A stretch of DNA of 60,706 nucleotides from Bacteroidota bacterium (GTDB lineage Bacteria > Bacteroidota > Rhodothermia > Rhodothermales > UBA10348), in NCBI GenBank assembly GCA_027622005.1, contig JAQBZH010000011.1, positions 1 through 60,706 on the forward strand, read 5' to 3'. Made by a program: the position numbers and the translations under genes. The notes under the pieces are model-generated. The model searched no databases and had not been told where the DNA came from. It was given only the letters and a program-made list of their open reading frames with translations. Positions 1 through 8,255 of the stretch are shown piece after piece. The first letter of the stretch is position 1; the number at the start of each line of letters is the position of its first letter.

Positions 1-339
1 GACAATGACCAAAGCTAATCCAAACCATTTGGCTTGATCCGGGGTGATTCGACCAGAAGGAATAGGCCTGTTCGATGTCCGTTTCATTAAGCCATCCAAT
101 TCCCACTCCAAATAGTGGTTTAAGGCGCATCCACCTGCGGAAGACATTGCTATCCCGACGAGGGCCCACGTTAGCAACCAGCCATCAATTCCATTTTCCG
201 AAGCCAATACAAATCCAGCCAATGCAGAAATGGTTACCAGAAATGTGATTTCTGGTTTTGTCATCGAAAACCAATCGCGCCAGGTGGCTTTGGCCACTGC
301 TTCGCTGATCTGAACGGTTTTTGACTGATTTTCCAACAT
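1..339 (-). CDS. ctaB: Protoheme IX farnesyltransferase (heme O synthase), N-terminal part, cut by window edge
   Basis: The first 113 codons are present; the rest lies beyond the left edge. The start is ATG at 339. The product is a UbiA-family membrane prenyltransferase that adds a farnesyl group to heme b to make heme O for cytochrome oxidase. The sequence begins MLENQSKTVQ, carries the family opening WRDWFSMTKPEITFLV (about residues 20-35), one or two membrane helices, and the prenyl-diphosphate/Mg site NHYLEWELDGLMKRT followed by NRPIPSG. The usual site is NxxxDxxxD; here the first Asp is Glu, a conservative change. It lies 58 bases downstream of ctaA on the same strand, so the two very likely form one heme A operon. 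Family assignment is secure; activity cannot be judged from a fragment. Confidence 0.93.
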   Translation of the reverse strand, partial: MLENQSKTVQISEAVAKATWRDWFSMTKPEITFLVTISALAGFVLASENGIDGWLLTWALVGIAMSSAGGCALNHYLEWELDGLMKRTSNRPIPSGRITPDQAKWFGLALVIV

Positions 340-397
340 AAACGAGATTTAAAATAGGCCGTGAATACCACGGGGTAAGCGGGGAGGGGGCAAACAA

Positions 398-1312
398 CTA
401 ACGCTGTTTGGCAAGATGCCCGAATCGAAAACAGAAAACGCTGCACGTTACCGCACTCGCAAACAATAAGGCTCCGATCACCATATGTCCTGTATTTGCT
501 AGAACTTGAACATTGCTGGCCTTAACCGTTCCCGTTTCATCCAATAATACCAAATAAGCGAACAATCCGAGGGCTACTTGGACTGCCAAAATGGAAAGCA
601 TTACGTTAACAAGTCGCCTCAGCACATGGAAATTCCCCGGTGCCGCTTTCAAACGATTCCACCATACAACGATTACACCCGTAACCACGAACGCCCATCC
701 CAGATGGAGTCCAACAAACCACGGGTCAATCCCAGTTCCGGGATGACGCAATAAAGCACCTAGAAAAATCTGGAAGAGAATAACCAGCGGAACACGCCAG
801 GAAAGACTTTTTACACTTTCAAAATATCCAGAATCGGTTTCATCAGCCAGCGAAGCGGACCAGGATTTCGAGGTAAAAACGATCATCGAAGCCAAAAGGG
901 CAAAAAATAACTGCGCCACGACCGCATGAACCACGGCTAAATCAATCGAAATAAGGAGGACACGTAATCCTCCTAGGACACCTTGGAGAATCACGAGTAA
1001 CAGGGCACCAAGGCCCACTCGTTTCATCCAAATTCGAGGATCGGCAACCCACGTCCAAACGCACAAAATCAGAGTAAGGAAGCCAATTAACGCTCCAAGC
1101 AGCCGATGCCCGTGTTCGGCAAAAATGGGCGTGATTGTCCACCAATTTGGCCATGGATTAAACGGATCATACGAATCAAATGAAGTAGGCCAGTCGGGAA
1201 CGGCCATTCCAGCATTAATAGACGTTACAAATGCACCCCAGGCCAGTAAGCCAATGGCAGTTACAAAAGTGACAATTGTAAATCGGTTTCTGGCAGCGAG
1301 GGAATCTTTCAC
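398..1312 (-). CDS. ctaA: Heme A synthase (CtaA/COX15 family)
   Basis: Integral membrane monooxygenase that converts heme O to heme A for aa3-type cytochrome oxidase. Family signatures are visible in order: GMAVPDWPTSF near residue 36, EHGHRLLGA (a heme-ligand His region), LQGVLGGLRV, VHAVVAQLFFALL, HLGWAFVV and a final GHMVIGALL; the helices and spacing fit the 8-helix COX15 fold. A longer reading starts at TTG 1330, but I prefer GTG at 1312 because GGAGG (1323-1319) sits 6 bases upstream of it, giving 304 residues beginning MKDSLAARNRF. It is followed by ctaB on the same strand. The pair implies aerobic respiration with a heme A/O oxidase. No cysteine pair of the Bacillus type is evident in the extracellular loop, which is common in the COX15-like branch. 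Confidence 0.92.
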   Translation of the reverse strand: MKDSLAARNRFTIVTFVTAIGLLAWGAFVTSINAGMAVPDWPTSFDSYDPFNPWPNWWTITPIFAEHGHRLLGALIGFLTLILCVWTWVADPRIWMKRVGLGALLLVILQGVLGGLRVLLISIDLAVVHAVVAQLFFALLASMIVFTSKSWSASLADETDSGYFESVKSLSWRVPLVILFQIFLGALLRHPGTGIDPWFVGLHLGWAFVVTGVIVVWWNRLKAAPGNFHVLRRLVNVMLSILAVQVALGLFAYLVLLDETGTVKASNVQVLANTGHMVIGALLFASAVTCSVFCFRFGHLAKQR

Positions 1313-1447
1313 CTTTGTCCTCCAAATCAACTCAAGTTTTCCGAATCTCCGGAGCGGTGTTCAAAGGTAGCTTTCAAATCGTGGGAATGGACGAATGGAG
1401 TGTAAAATACCCGCGAAAATGCTTCCATTACCGTCCTTTAGTGCTCG

Positions 1448-1478
1448 TTTTGGCTTTGGTAAACGTCACTAATGTTCG
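1448..1478 (+). promoter_or_regulatory. Possible Bacteroidota-type promoter
   Basis: TTTTG at 1448-1452, a 17-base gap, then TAATGTTCG at 1470-1478 resemble the -33 (TTTG) and -7 (TAnnTTTG) elements known from Bacteroidota, with one mismatch in the -7 box. It would drive the small ORF starting near 1514. Such motifs arise easily by chance; apart from this and the weak ORF after it I see nothing in 1313-2100. Confidence 0.25.
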
Positions 1479-1513
1479 TAACTTAAAGAGCTAATGCCAA
1501 GTTGTTCGCAGCT

Positions 1514-1984
1514 ATGTCGTTACCCTGTGAAAAACACTACCAAAGAAACGGCAGCCCAACCCGTCGGGAATATTTCAACCAAGATTTGAAAATTTCATCC
1601 TCATCTAGATTTGCACGAACAGTAGCCGTAATGCTATTGTTGAGTTCGCTTACGAGCTTGTTAGCTCCGGCGGCTGTGGCCATGTCTCAAGATGAAATGG
1701 CTTCCTTGGTTCATTCAACAGGATTGTCCTCGAAGGTAAAAGAGTTTTTTACCGATGTCCTAGAAGACGCGATGATCCGATCTGCAGCGGTTGCTCAGAT
1801 CACATTAAGGACCTCGCCCGAGAAATGGGGGAAGAGTAGGGGGACGATCGGGTTAGAGGCCCAAGGCCTTCAGACCAAACTTCATTTAGTAGTCCCTATT
1901 CTGATTTCGAGTCTGCCTTTGGTTGACTCCTTTTTTGCTGGTCAAATTGCGCACTCGTCCAATTTGTCCGCACTCGGTCCATAG
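1514..1984 (+). CDS. Hypothetical protein with one hydrophobic segment
   Basis: I do not recognise this ORF. From ATG 1514 it gives 156 residues (a TTG at 1502 would add four). A basic stretch is followed by a hydrophobic run, VAVMLLLSSLTSLLAPAAVA, around residues 38-57, which looks like a signal peptide or anchor ending in an Ala-x-Ala site. Next comes an acidic, plausible helical part (SQDEMASLVHSTGLSSKV), then a second half with odd composition and another hydrophobic patch near LVVPILISSLPLVDSFF. It fills the otherwise empty stretch between ctaA and secD. Against it: no strong ribosome site, no known domain and an irregular C-terminus. It could be a fast-evolving secreted protein, a decayed gene, or chance. 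Confidence 0.35.
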   Translation: MSLPCEKHYQRNGSPTRREYFNQDLKISSSSRFARTVAVMLLLSSLTSLLAPAAVAMSQDEMASLVHSTGLSSKVKEFFTDVLEDAMIRSAAVAQITLRTSPEKWGKSRGTIGLEAQGLQTKLHLVVPILISSLPLVDSFFAGQIAHSSNLSALGP

Positions 1985-2100
1985 CCAGAAATGGCCACTC
2001 ACATTTTTTAAGCAAAGGCTCGTTCATTTGTAGCGATGCATTTTGTAGGCGCATTAACCCGCGCACTCGTTTTTTTTCTAATCTATACATTCCAGAAACC

Positions 2101-3996
2101 ATGCAAGGAAACGGATTCAAAATTTTCCTGGCGGTCTTCTTTTTCGCTTTGTCAGGGTATTATTTGTACCCAACTGCTCAAAACTACTTCATTAAAAAAG
2201 AAGTAAGTGGTTTGAGTGGCGAAGAATTGGCGACCTACCAAAAGGAAAACTTCGCAAAAATTCGCAACGTCGAAGAAAAAGCCTTAAAACTAGGGCTTGA
2301 CCTACTCGGTGGTATGCACGTTACGCTTGAAGTCCGCGTTGAAGCACTGATCAGAGAATTAGCAACCGACACCGACGATGCGTTCAATGAGATTTTGGCG
2401 GCTGCCACGGCGGAAGTCGAAAACAGTGACGAATCAATTATTGACCTTTTTGTAGCGGAGTTTACCCGTCGCGACCCGAATGCCCGTTTGTCCCGGTATT
2501 TTCGGAATGAAACGGCAGGGATTACCCGACGTTCTTCCAATGAAGACGTGGCCGCTTTTCTAAGAACGGAAGCCAACGAAGCCGTTACGCGCGCAATATC
2601 GATTATTCGTGATCGCGTGGATAGATACGGCGTGACCGAACCCAGCATTCAACAGCAGGGATCGCGCCGTGTCATCGTTGAGCTTCCAGGCATTGATGAT
2701 CCTGATCGTATTCGCGGTCTCCTCAGAGGTACCGCACGTCTTGAGTTTCGCTTGATGGTCGATCCTGCAGACAATGTCAGGACGCTTCAACGCGTAATCG
2801 AGTTTTATGAGACTGGCGTCGCTTCTTCGACAACCGGAGTGGATTCTTTGGCGACCGCAGAAACGGATTCATCTGCTGTGGCATCGGCCGATACGACCCT
2901 CGACATCAACGATCTGTTGAATGACGACAGTAATAACTCGGGGAATGCCCTTCTGGATGTGATGCAGCCACTAGGCCAAGGCGTTACTTTTGGCCGTGTA
3001 GCCGAGCAGGATACCGCCCAGGTCAACGCATTAATGAAAGATCCAGCCGTCGTTGCGCTCTTCCCTCGAGGCGTAAAGTATATGTATACTTCATCTGCCG
3101 TTGGAACGACGGCAGAAGGTAATGAAGTGTATGATTTGTTGGGTGTTCGAGACGAAATCGAACTCACGGGAGATGTCATTACGGATGCCCGTGTTGATTT
3201 TGACCAGTTTACAAACATTCCTGAAGTGACCATGACCATGAATTCCGAGGGATCGAGGACATGGGCACGGCTAACTGGTGCTAATGTGGGTTCAAACGTC
3301 GCCATCGTATTGGATGGGGTTGTTTATTCGTATCCCAACGTTCTTCAGCGCATTACAGGTGGTCGTTCAAACATCACAAACCTAGCAAATCAGGCTGAAG
3401 CTCAGGATATCGTAACCGTTCTCAAATCAGGCGCGTTGCCAGCCCCAGTTGAGATCGTGCAGGAAAGCACGGTTGGTCCGAGCCTTGGAGCTGCGTCTAT
3501 CCGTGCAGGGTTATACTCAGTTATTATAGGGCTCATGATTGTGGCGCTGTTCATGATTTTTTATTACAGAACCAGCGGGATAATAGCCGATCTGGCGCTG
3601 ATCTTAAACCTGATTTTCATCGTTGGAATTCTAGCCGGGTTTAACGCAACATTAACGTTACCGGGAATTGCGGGGATCGTTTTAACGATCGGTATGGCCG
3701 TAGATGCCAACGTTCTGATTTTTGAGCGAGTCCGTGAAGAGCAATCAACGGGTAAAACGTTGAAAGCGGCCATGGAAGGCGGGTATAGCAAAGCATTGTC
3801 GGCTATTTTTGACTCGAACATTACAACGTTTTTTGTCGGAGTCATCCTGTATTCCTTCGGAATCGGGCCTATTCAAGGCTTTGCTGTAACCCTGATGGCG
3901 GGTATCCTTTCCTCCATGTTTACAGCTATCGTATTCACTCGCATCATCATGGATTACGTCGTGGTGGATAAAAAGAAGTCCGTCAACTTTGGTTGA
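2101..3996 (+). CDS. secD: Protein translocase subunit SecD
   Basis: Membrane subunit of the SecDF complex, which uses the proton gradient to complete export of proteins through SecYEG. An N-terminal helix (about residues 6-24) is followed by the LGLDLLGGMHVTLEV motif, the P1 periplasmic region including DRVDRYGVTEPSIQQQG and VELPGIDDPDRIRGLL, a SecD-specific segment with NSEGSRTWARLT and DGVVYSYP, and five C-terminal membrane helices containing GMAVDANVLIFERVREE, the conserved proton-relay region. At 631 residues it is a normal size for the group; residues around 240-280 are a low-complexity Ser/Thr/Asp-rich insertion. Start is ATG 2101. It is followed by secF after 56 bases. Confidence 0.96.
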   Translation: MQGNGFKIFLAVFFFALSGYYLYPTAQNYFIKKEVSGLSGEELATYQKENFAKIRNVEEKALKLGLDLLGGMHVTLEVRVEALIRELATDTDDAFNEILAAATAEVENSDESIIDLFVAEFTRRDPNARLSRYFRNETAGITRRSSNEDVAAFLRTEANEAVTRAISIIRDRVDRYGVTEPSIQQQGSRRVIVELPGIDDPDRIRGLLRGTARLEFRLMVDPADNVRTLQRVIEFYETGVASSTTGVDSLATAETDSSAVASADTTLDINDLLNDDSNNSGNALLDVMQPLGQGVTFGRVAEQDTAQVNALMKDPAVVALFPRGVKYMYTSSAVGTTAEGNEVYDLLGVRDEIELTGDVITDARVDFDQFTNIPEVTMTMNSEGSRTWARLTGANVGSNVAIVLDGVVYSYPNVLQRITGGRSNITNLANQAEAQDIVTVLKSGALPAPVEIVQESTVGPSLGAASIRAGLYSVIIGLMIVALFMIFYYRTSGIIADLALILNLIFIVGILAGFNATLTLPGIAGIVLTIGMAVDANVLIFERVREEQSTGKTLKAAMEGGYSKALSAIFDSNITTFFVGVILYSFGIGPIQGFAVTLMAGILSSMFTAIVFTRIIMDYVVVDKKKSVNFG

Positions 3997-4052
3997 TTGG
4001 CGAGTAAACATTCAGATTGAAAAAGCCCGTTTGGGCAAATACACTTAGAGAC

Positions 4053-4967
4053 ATGCGTATTTTTGAAAACAGTAACTATGGCTTTATTGCGAGTCGGAAG
4101 AAGGGATATATTTTCTCCGGAATTCTGCTTTTTATAAGCCTTATTTCATTCGCCATTAATGGCCTTGAGCTGGGGATTGACTTTAAGGGTGGTCGCGAGT
4201 TTGTAATTGAGACAACCAATGTTTTGGACGCTACAGCCGTTCGTTCAGCGTTGTCTTCTTTAATGGCTTCGAATCCAGAAGTGAAAACCTACCGAGTTGA
4301 TGGCGTTGACCAGCTCCTTATTCGTACGGTAGGAGAAGAGGACATTGATGTGGTGCGAGATCAGTTGACTAGAGGGATTGAATCGGCATTTCCGGGCTCC
4401 AATCCGGTCATCGAGAAGACCTACGTTGTGAGCGCGAGGTTCGCTAAAGATCTCGAGCGGGGGGCCATTTACTCCATCCTTGGATCGCTTCTGGTCATTT
4501 TTGTGTACATCTTGATCCGATTCGAATGGCGCTTTGGTGTTGGAGCGGTAGGAGCACTTTTCCATGACGTAATCATTACGCTTGGATTATTTTCCTTGCT
4601 TCAGGGAAAATTGGGATTCTCATTACAAATAGATCAAACCATCATAGCCGCGTTTTTAGCGATCGTCGGGTATTCCCTGAACGATACCGTGGTCGTTTTT
4701 GACCGCATTCGTGAGTACACGGGATTGTTCAAGTCCGAAGCCTATGATTCCATCTTGAACCGTTCCATTAATAATACTTTGAGCCGAACCATTATCACGT
4801 CGGGTACCACCTTGCTCGTGGTGTTCGTCCTATTTATATTCGGAGGAGAAGTGCTACGCGGCTTTGCGTTTGCCATTTTATTCGGTATATCGATAGGTAC
4901 GTATTCTTCCATTTTTGTGGCTACTCCCATAGTGTTGGAGCTCAAAAATCGAGCAACAAAGAGATAA
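4053..4967 (+). CDS. secF: Protein translocase subunit SecF
   Basis: Partner of SecD in the proton-driven export motor. It shows the family opening FENSNYGFIASRKKGYIFSG, the LGIDFKGGREFVIE motif after the first helix, and the C-terminal six-helix block with HDVIITLGLFSL and the signature GYSLNDTVVVFDRIRE. A TTG at 4017 would add 12 residues, but ATG at 4053, preceded by TTAGAGAC, gives MRIFENSNYGF, which matches the usual SecF start, so 304 residues are preferred. Separate secD and secF genes (rather than a fusion) and their adjacency are typical. Confidence 0.95.
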   Translation: MRIFENSNYGFIASRKKGYIFSGILLFISLISFAINGLELGIDFKGGREFVIETTNVLDATAVRSALSSLMASNPEVKTYRVDGVDQLLIRTVGEEDIDVVRDQLTRGIESAFPGSNPVIEKTYVVSARFAKDLERGAIYSILGSLLVIFVYILIRFEWRFGVGAVGALFHDVIITLGLFSLLQGKLGFSLQIDQTIIAAFLAIVGYSLNDTVVVFDRIREYTGLFKSEAYDSILNRSINNTLSRTIITSGTTLLVVFVLFIFGGEVLRGFAFAILFGISIGTYSSIFVATPIVLELKNRATKR

Positions 4968-5027
4968 GCTAATTGTCTTGTCGGTACTGGCTCAGTATTC
5001 CACATTTTCGACGATAAACGAGGAAAA

Positions 5028-5369
5028 ATGAATTACAACGTAGATGAACGTTACAATAGCGTCGTAATTACGCTAAAAGGGAACGTAATGGGAGGTCCAG
5101 ATGGCGCAAAACTGCACGATACATTGCACGAACTGAAGGAAGCCGGTAAAACCAACGTGGTGGCCGATCTTTCCAAAGTGAAGTTCATGAATTCAAGTGG
5201 TCTCGGGATGCTCATCAGCGCAATGACTACAATGAGGAATGCCGGTGGCGATTTGCGCTTAGCAAACGTCGCTGATAGAATTCAGTCGTTGTTGGTTATT
5301 ACAAAACTTATTACCGTGTTCAAACACTTCCCGTCGGTTGAGGAAGCAGCTAAAAGCTACGAAGGATAG
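5028..5369 (+). CDS. STAS-domain anti-sigma factor antagonist (SpoIIAA/RsbV type)
   Basis: A single STAS domain of 113 residues. Proteins of this type bind and neutralise a serine-kinase anti-sigma factor in a partner-switching circuit and are inactivated by phosphorylation on a serine. The signature DLSKVKFMNSSGLGMLI (about residues 47-63) contains the candidate phospho-serine, Ser56 or Ser57; the usual Asp before the serine pair is Asn here. Start ATG 5028 has GAGG five bases upstream. No kinase or SpoIIE phosphatase gene is adjacent, so the partners are elsewhere. The gene is closed by a strong terminator at 5462-5491. It could be co-transcribed with secDF (60-base gap), without evident functional link. 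Confidence 0.88.
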   Translation: MNYNVDERYNSVVITLKGNVMGGPDGAKLHDTLHELKEAGKTNVVADLSKVKFMNSSGLGMLISAMTTMRNAGGDLRLANVADRIQSLLVITKLITVFKHFPSVEEAAKSYEG

Positions 5370-5461
5370 AACAATACGGCGGTTCTTGCGCTTTGAGAGG
5401 ATTGTTATATCCTTTTTTCAAAGAAATCAAGGAACGAATATCGTTTGTGAAGTATTACTGT

Positions 5462-5491
5462 AAAGGCGGCGGGTGAAACCCCGCCGCCTTT
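5462..5491 (+). terminator. Rho-independent terminator after the STAS gene
   Basis: A perfect 12-bp stem, AAAGGCGGCGGG (5462-5473) pairing with CCCGCCGCCTTT (5480-5491), around a 6-base loop. The A/T ends of the stem give a short T run, followed by TATCTTGTTT. It separates the secDF-STAS transcript from purA. Confidence 0.85.
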
Positions 5492-5543
5492 ATCTTGTTT
5501 ATAATATTGTGAGGCCGGAAGGCGCTCAAAGAGGCTACGTTTC

Positions 5544-6818
5544 ATGCCAGTTTCAGTTGTTATCGGAAGTCAATGGGGAGATGAAGGGAAAGGCAAAATT
5601 GTCGACTTGATAAGTCAAGACGTCGACATAGTTGCCCGATACCAAGGAGGAGCCAACGCAGGTCACACGATTTGTTGGGAAGATAAAACGTTCGTTTTAC
5701 ACCTAATTCCGAGCGGAATTTTTCAAAAGGGAGTGGACTGTGTCATTGGAAACGGTGTCGTAATCGACCCTGTTGCCATGATGAAGGAAATTGGGATGGT
5801 CCAAGATCTCGGGTATGATGTAAGTGGGAGGTTATTTATTTCCCACAATGCTCACCTCATTATGCCGTATCACAAGCGTATTGAAGAAGCCAAAGAGAAA
5901 TGGCTCGATGCTGGTGCCATTGGTACGACGGGAAGGGGTATTGGGCCAGCGTATGTAGATAAGTTTGCGCGTTCTGGAATTCGAGTGGTAGATCTACTGG
6001 ATCGAGATCTTTTGCGGAAGAAGATTATCGCTTCGATGGAAGAAAAAAATGCCATCCTTGAGAAAGTGTACGGTGCGGAGAAAGTCGATGTCGAAGCACT
6101 CATCGAAGAGTACGTAGAGTTTGACAAGCTTATCGATCCGTATATCACCGACACCACAGAATTTCTGTGCAGGTCGCTGAAGCAGGGTAAAAAGATTCTG
6201 GCTGAAGGAGCACAAGGCTCACTCTTGGACGTTGATTTTGGCACCTATCCGTTCGTTACGAGCAGCCATCCTACGGTTGGAGGGTGCTGTACAGGTCTTG
6301 GGATACCGCCGACAGCCATCAACCGAATAATCGGAATCGTTAAGGCTTACAGCACACGCGTCGGCAATGGGCCATTCCCGACAGAACTAGACAATGATTT
6401 AGGTGAAGAGCTGCGTAGAATAGGTCACGAATTCGGAGCGACGACGGGAAGACCGAGACGTTGTGGATGGCTCGACCTCGTAGCCCTCAACTACACTTCG
6501 ATGATCAACGGATTTACCGAGCTTACCATTACCAAATTGGACGTTTTGTCGGATCTCGATGAGATTAAAATCTGTACCGATTACATCTTAAAAGGGAAGA
6601 AAATTAGGCGATTCCCGAGCGATCTTCCCAGCCTCGCCCAAGTAGAACCCGTTTATGTAACGATGCCCGGATGGAAAAAGGACATTGTGGGTATTACCGA
6701 TTGGAATGCATTACCTCAAGAGGCAAAAAACTACCTGAAATTTGTTACTGACTATCTCGAAGTGCCGATTAGCATCGTTTCGACCGGTCCAAAACGAGAT
6801 CAAACCATCGTGTTGTAG
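5544..6818 (+). CDS. purA: Adenylosuccinate synthetase
   Basis: Catalyses the GTP-dependent joining of IMP and aspartate to adenylosuccinate, the committed step to AMP. All hallmark segments are present: GSQWGDEGKGKIVD with the catalytic Asp near the N-terminus, GGANAGHTI, GTTGRGIGPAYVDK, EGAQGSLLDVDFGTYPFVT, and TTGRPRRCGWLDL for aspartate/GTP binding. At 424 residues it is full length. ATG 5544 follows an AAGAGG ribosome site. It is the first gene after the terminator at 5491 and is followed by a histidine kinase gene after 19 bases. Confidence 0.97.
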   Translation: MPVSVVIGSQWGDEGKGKIVDLISQDVDIVARYQGGANAGHTICWEDKTFVLHLIPSGIFQKGVDCVIGNGVVIDPVAMMKEIGMVQDLGYDVSGRLFISHNAHLIMPYHKRIEEAKEKWLDAGAIGTTGRGIGPAYVDKFARSGIRVVDLLDRDLLRKKIIASMEEKNAILEKVYGAEKVDVEALIEEYVEFDKLIDPYITDTTEFLCRSLKQGKKILAEGAQGSLLDVDFGTYPFVTSSHPTVGGCCTGLGIPPTAINRIIGIVKAYSTRVGNGPFPTELDNDLGEELRRIGHEFGATTGRPRRCGWLDLVALNYTSMINGFTELTITKLDVLSDLDEIKICTDYILKGKKIRRFPSDLPSLAQVEPVYVTMPGWKKDIVGITDWNALPQEAKNYLKFVTDYLEVPISIVSTGPKRDQTIVL

Positions 6819-6837
6819 CAGACCTAACGGGTAATAA

Positions 6838-8238
6838 ATGAAGGCATATCGCGTTTCGGTTAATTTGAAACTGGGTTTGATCAGTTTCGCTGTGTTGATC
6901 GCGGTAGCATCTCTGTGGTATTCCACGGAATTGGTCGATCGGCTCAAAGAGCGTGAGACAAAGGTCATCCAGCTGTGGGCAGCGGCCCTTGAGCAGATAA
7001 CGAAGCTTCCTCAGAGCGGCGATAGTATGCCTTTTCGCTCCGATCTTAAAGAAGTCGAGTCGGTATTGTCTGGAGTTAGTAAGCTTCCTAATGGGATGAC
7101 CACGCTTTCATCGGCTGATTTTGACCGATACGAAGCCGCGCTTCAATGGGCACAGGCATCGCCTCCATCGCAAGACCTCACGTTCATTCAGGATGCCATT
7201 TTAATTCCAGACCTTGCCGGCGGAATTCCGGCCATCCTTACGGATTCGCTTGGACAACCGCTTAGTTGGTGGAATACTGGATCGAGCGCTACGGGCTTTG
7301 CAGAGCTCACCGAAAAGGAATCGGCGGAGCAAATGGCGTACTTGTTGGATGAAGTTGGTGAGATGAAATTGATTCACGATCCGATTCCCATTGTGGTCAC
7401 TTTCCCTGGTTCGGGTGGCAACCCAGACATTCGCTTCGTGCAATATCTGTATTACGGTGAATCGGAACTGGTTCGCGGACTCAGGCAATTCCCTTACTTC
7501 CAACTTCTTTTTGTAGCCCTATTTGTATTTGTTGGGTATTTCGGATTCTCCTACGTTCGGCGGAGCGAACAATCCAGCCTTTGGGTTGGAATGGCAAAAG
7601 AAGCCGCACATCAGCTGGGTACACCTATTTCTAGCTTAATGGGCTGGTTGGAGTACCTACGTATGATGGATAAAACAAAGGAAGAATCGACCCACGAGGA
7701 GACCTATTTGGAAATAGAGAAAGACATCGAACGTCTTACTCGGGTGGCCGGAAGGTTTTCAGACATTGGGTCGCTGCCAAAGTTGGAAAATCAATTGCTG
7801 GCGCCCGTTATTGAGGGTACTACCGACTATATGCGACGACGGCTGCCACAGGGTGGTACATTCATTCGACTCAATGTAGTAGTAGAGCCGGAACTACAGG
7901 CCCCCCTCAACGCAGAGCTTTTTGAATGGGTTATAGAAAACCTGCTCAAAAATGCGCTAGATGCTATGGATTCTGAACGGGGCCGAATTGATGTGATAGC
8001 AGCGAAGATAGAAGGAAAAATCCGAATCGACATTCGGGATACCGGCAAAGGTATTGATCGCAGAAATTGGAAAAATATCTTCCGCCCAGGCTTCAGCACC
8101 AAAAAGAGGGGGTGGGGTTTGGGATTAAGCCTCGCAAAACGGATTGTGGAAGACTATCACGGCGGTTCATTGACGTTAGAACAGTCAAAAGTAGGACAAG
8201 GATCGACTTTTAGAATCGAGCTGCCCGCTTCGTCCTAG
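6838..8238 (+). CDS. Two-TM sensor histidine kinase, orphan
   Basis: Membrane histidine kinase of 466 residues. An N-terminal helix (about 12-29) and a second at about 221-240 flank a roughly 190-residue extracytoplasmic sensor region with no recognisable domain. Then follow the H-box AKEAAHQLGTPISSLMGW with His258 as the autophosphorylation site, the N-box VIENLLKNALDAMD, the G1 box DTGKGID and the G2 box GWGLGLSLAKRIVEDYHGG. The HQLGTPISSLMGW form is characteristic of Bacteroidota-type kinases. There is no HAMP-like coiled coil between TM2 and the H-box. No response regulator is adjacent. It sits 19 bases after purA and probably shares its transcript. Confidence 0.9.
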   Translation: MKAYRVSVNLKLGLISFAVLIAVASLWYSTELVDRLKERETKVIQLWAAALEQITKLPQSGDSMPFRSDLKEVESVLSGVSKLPNGMTTLSSADFDRYEAALQWAQASPPSQDLTFIQDAILIPDLAGGIPAILTDSLGQPLSWWNTGSSATGFAELTEKESAEQMAYLLDEVGEMKLIHDPIPIVVTFPGSGGNPDIRFVQYLYYGESELVRGLRQFPYFQLLFVALFVFVGYFGFSYVRRSEQSSLWVGMAKEAAHQLGTPISSLMGWLEYLRMMDKTKEESTHEETYLEIEKDIERLTRVAGRFSDIGSLPKLENQLLAPVIEGTTDYMRRRLPQGGTFIRLNVVVEPELQAPLNAELFEWVIENLLKNALDAMDSERGRIDVIAAKIEGKIRIDIRDTGKGIDRRNWKNIFRPGFSTKKRGWGLGLSLAKRIVEDYHGGSLTLEQSKVGQGSTFRIELPASS

Positions 8239-8255
8239 TCACGGGGATTGCCCGA

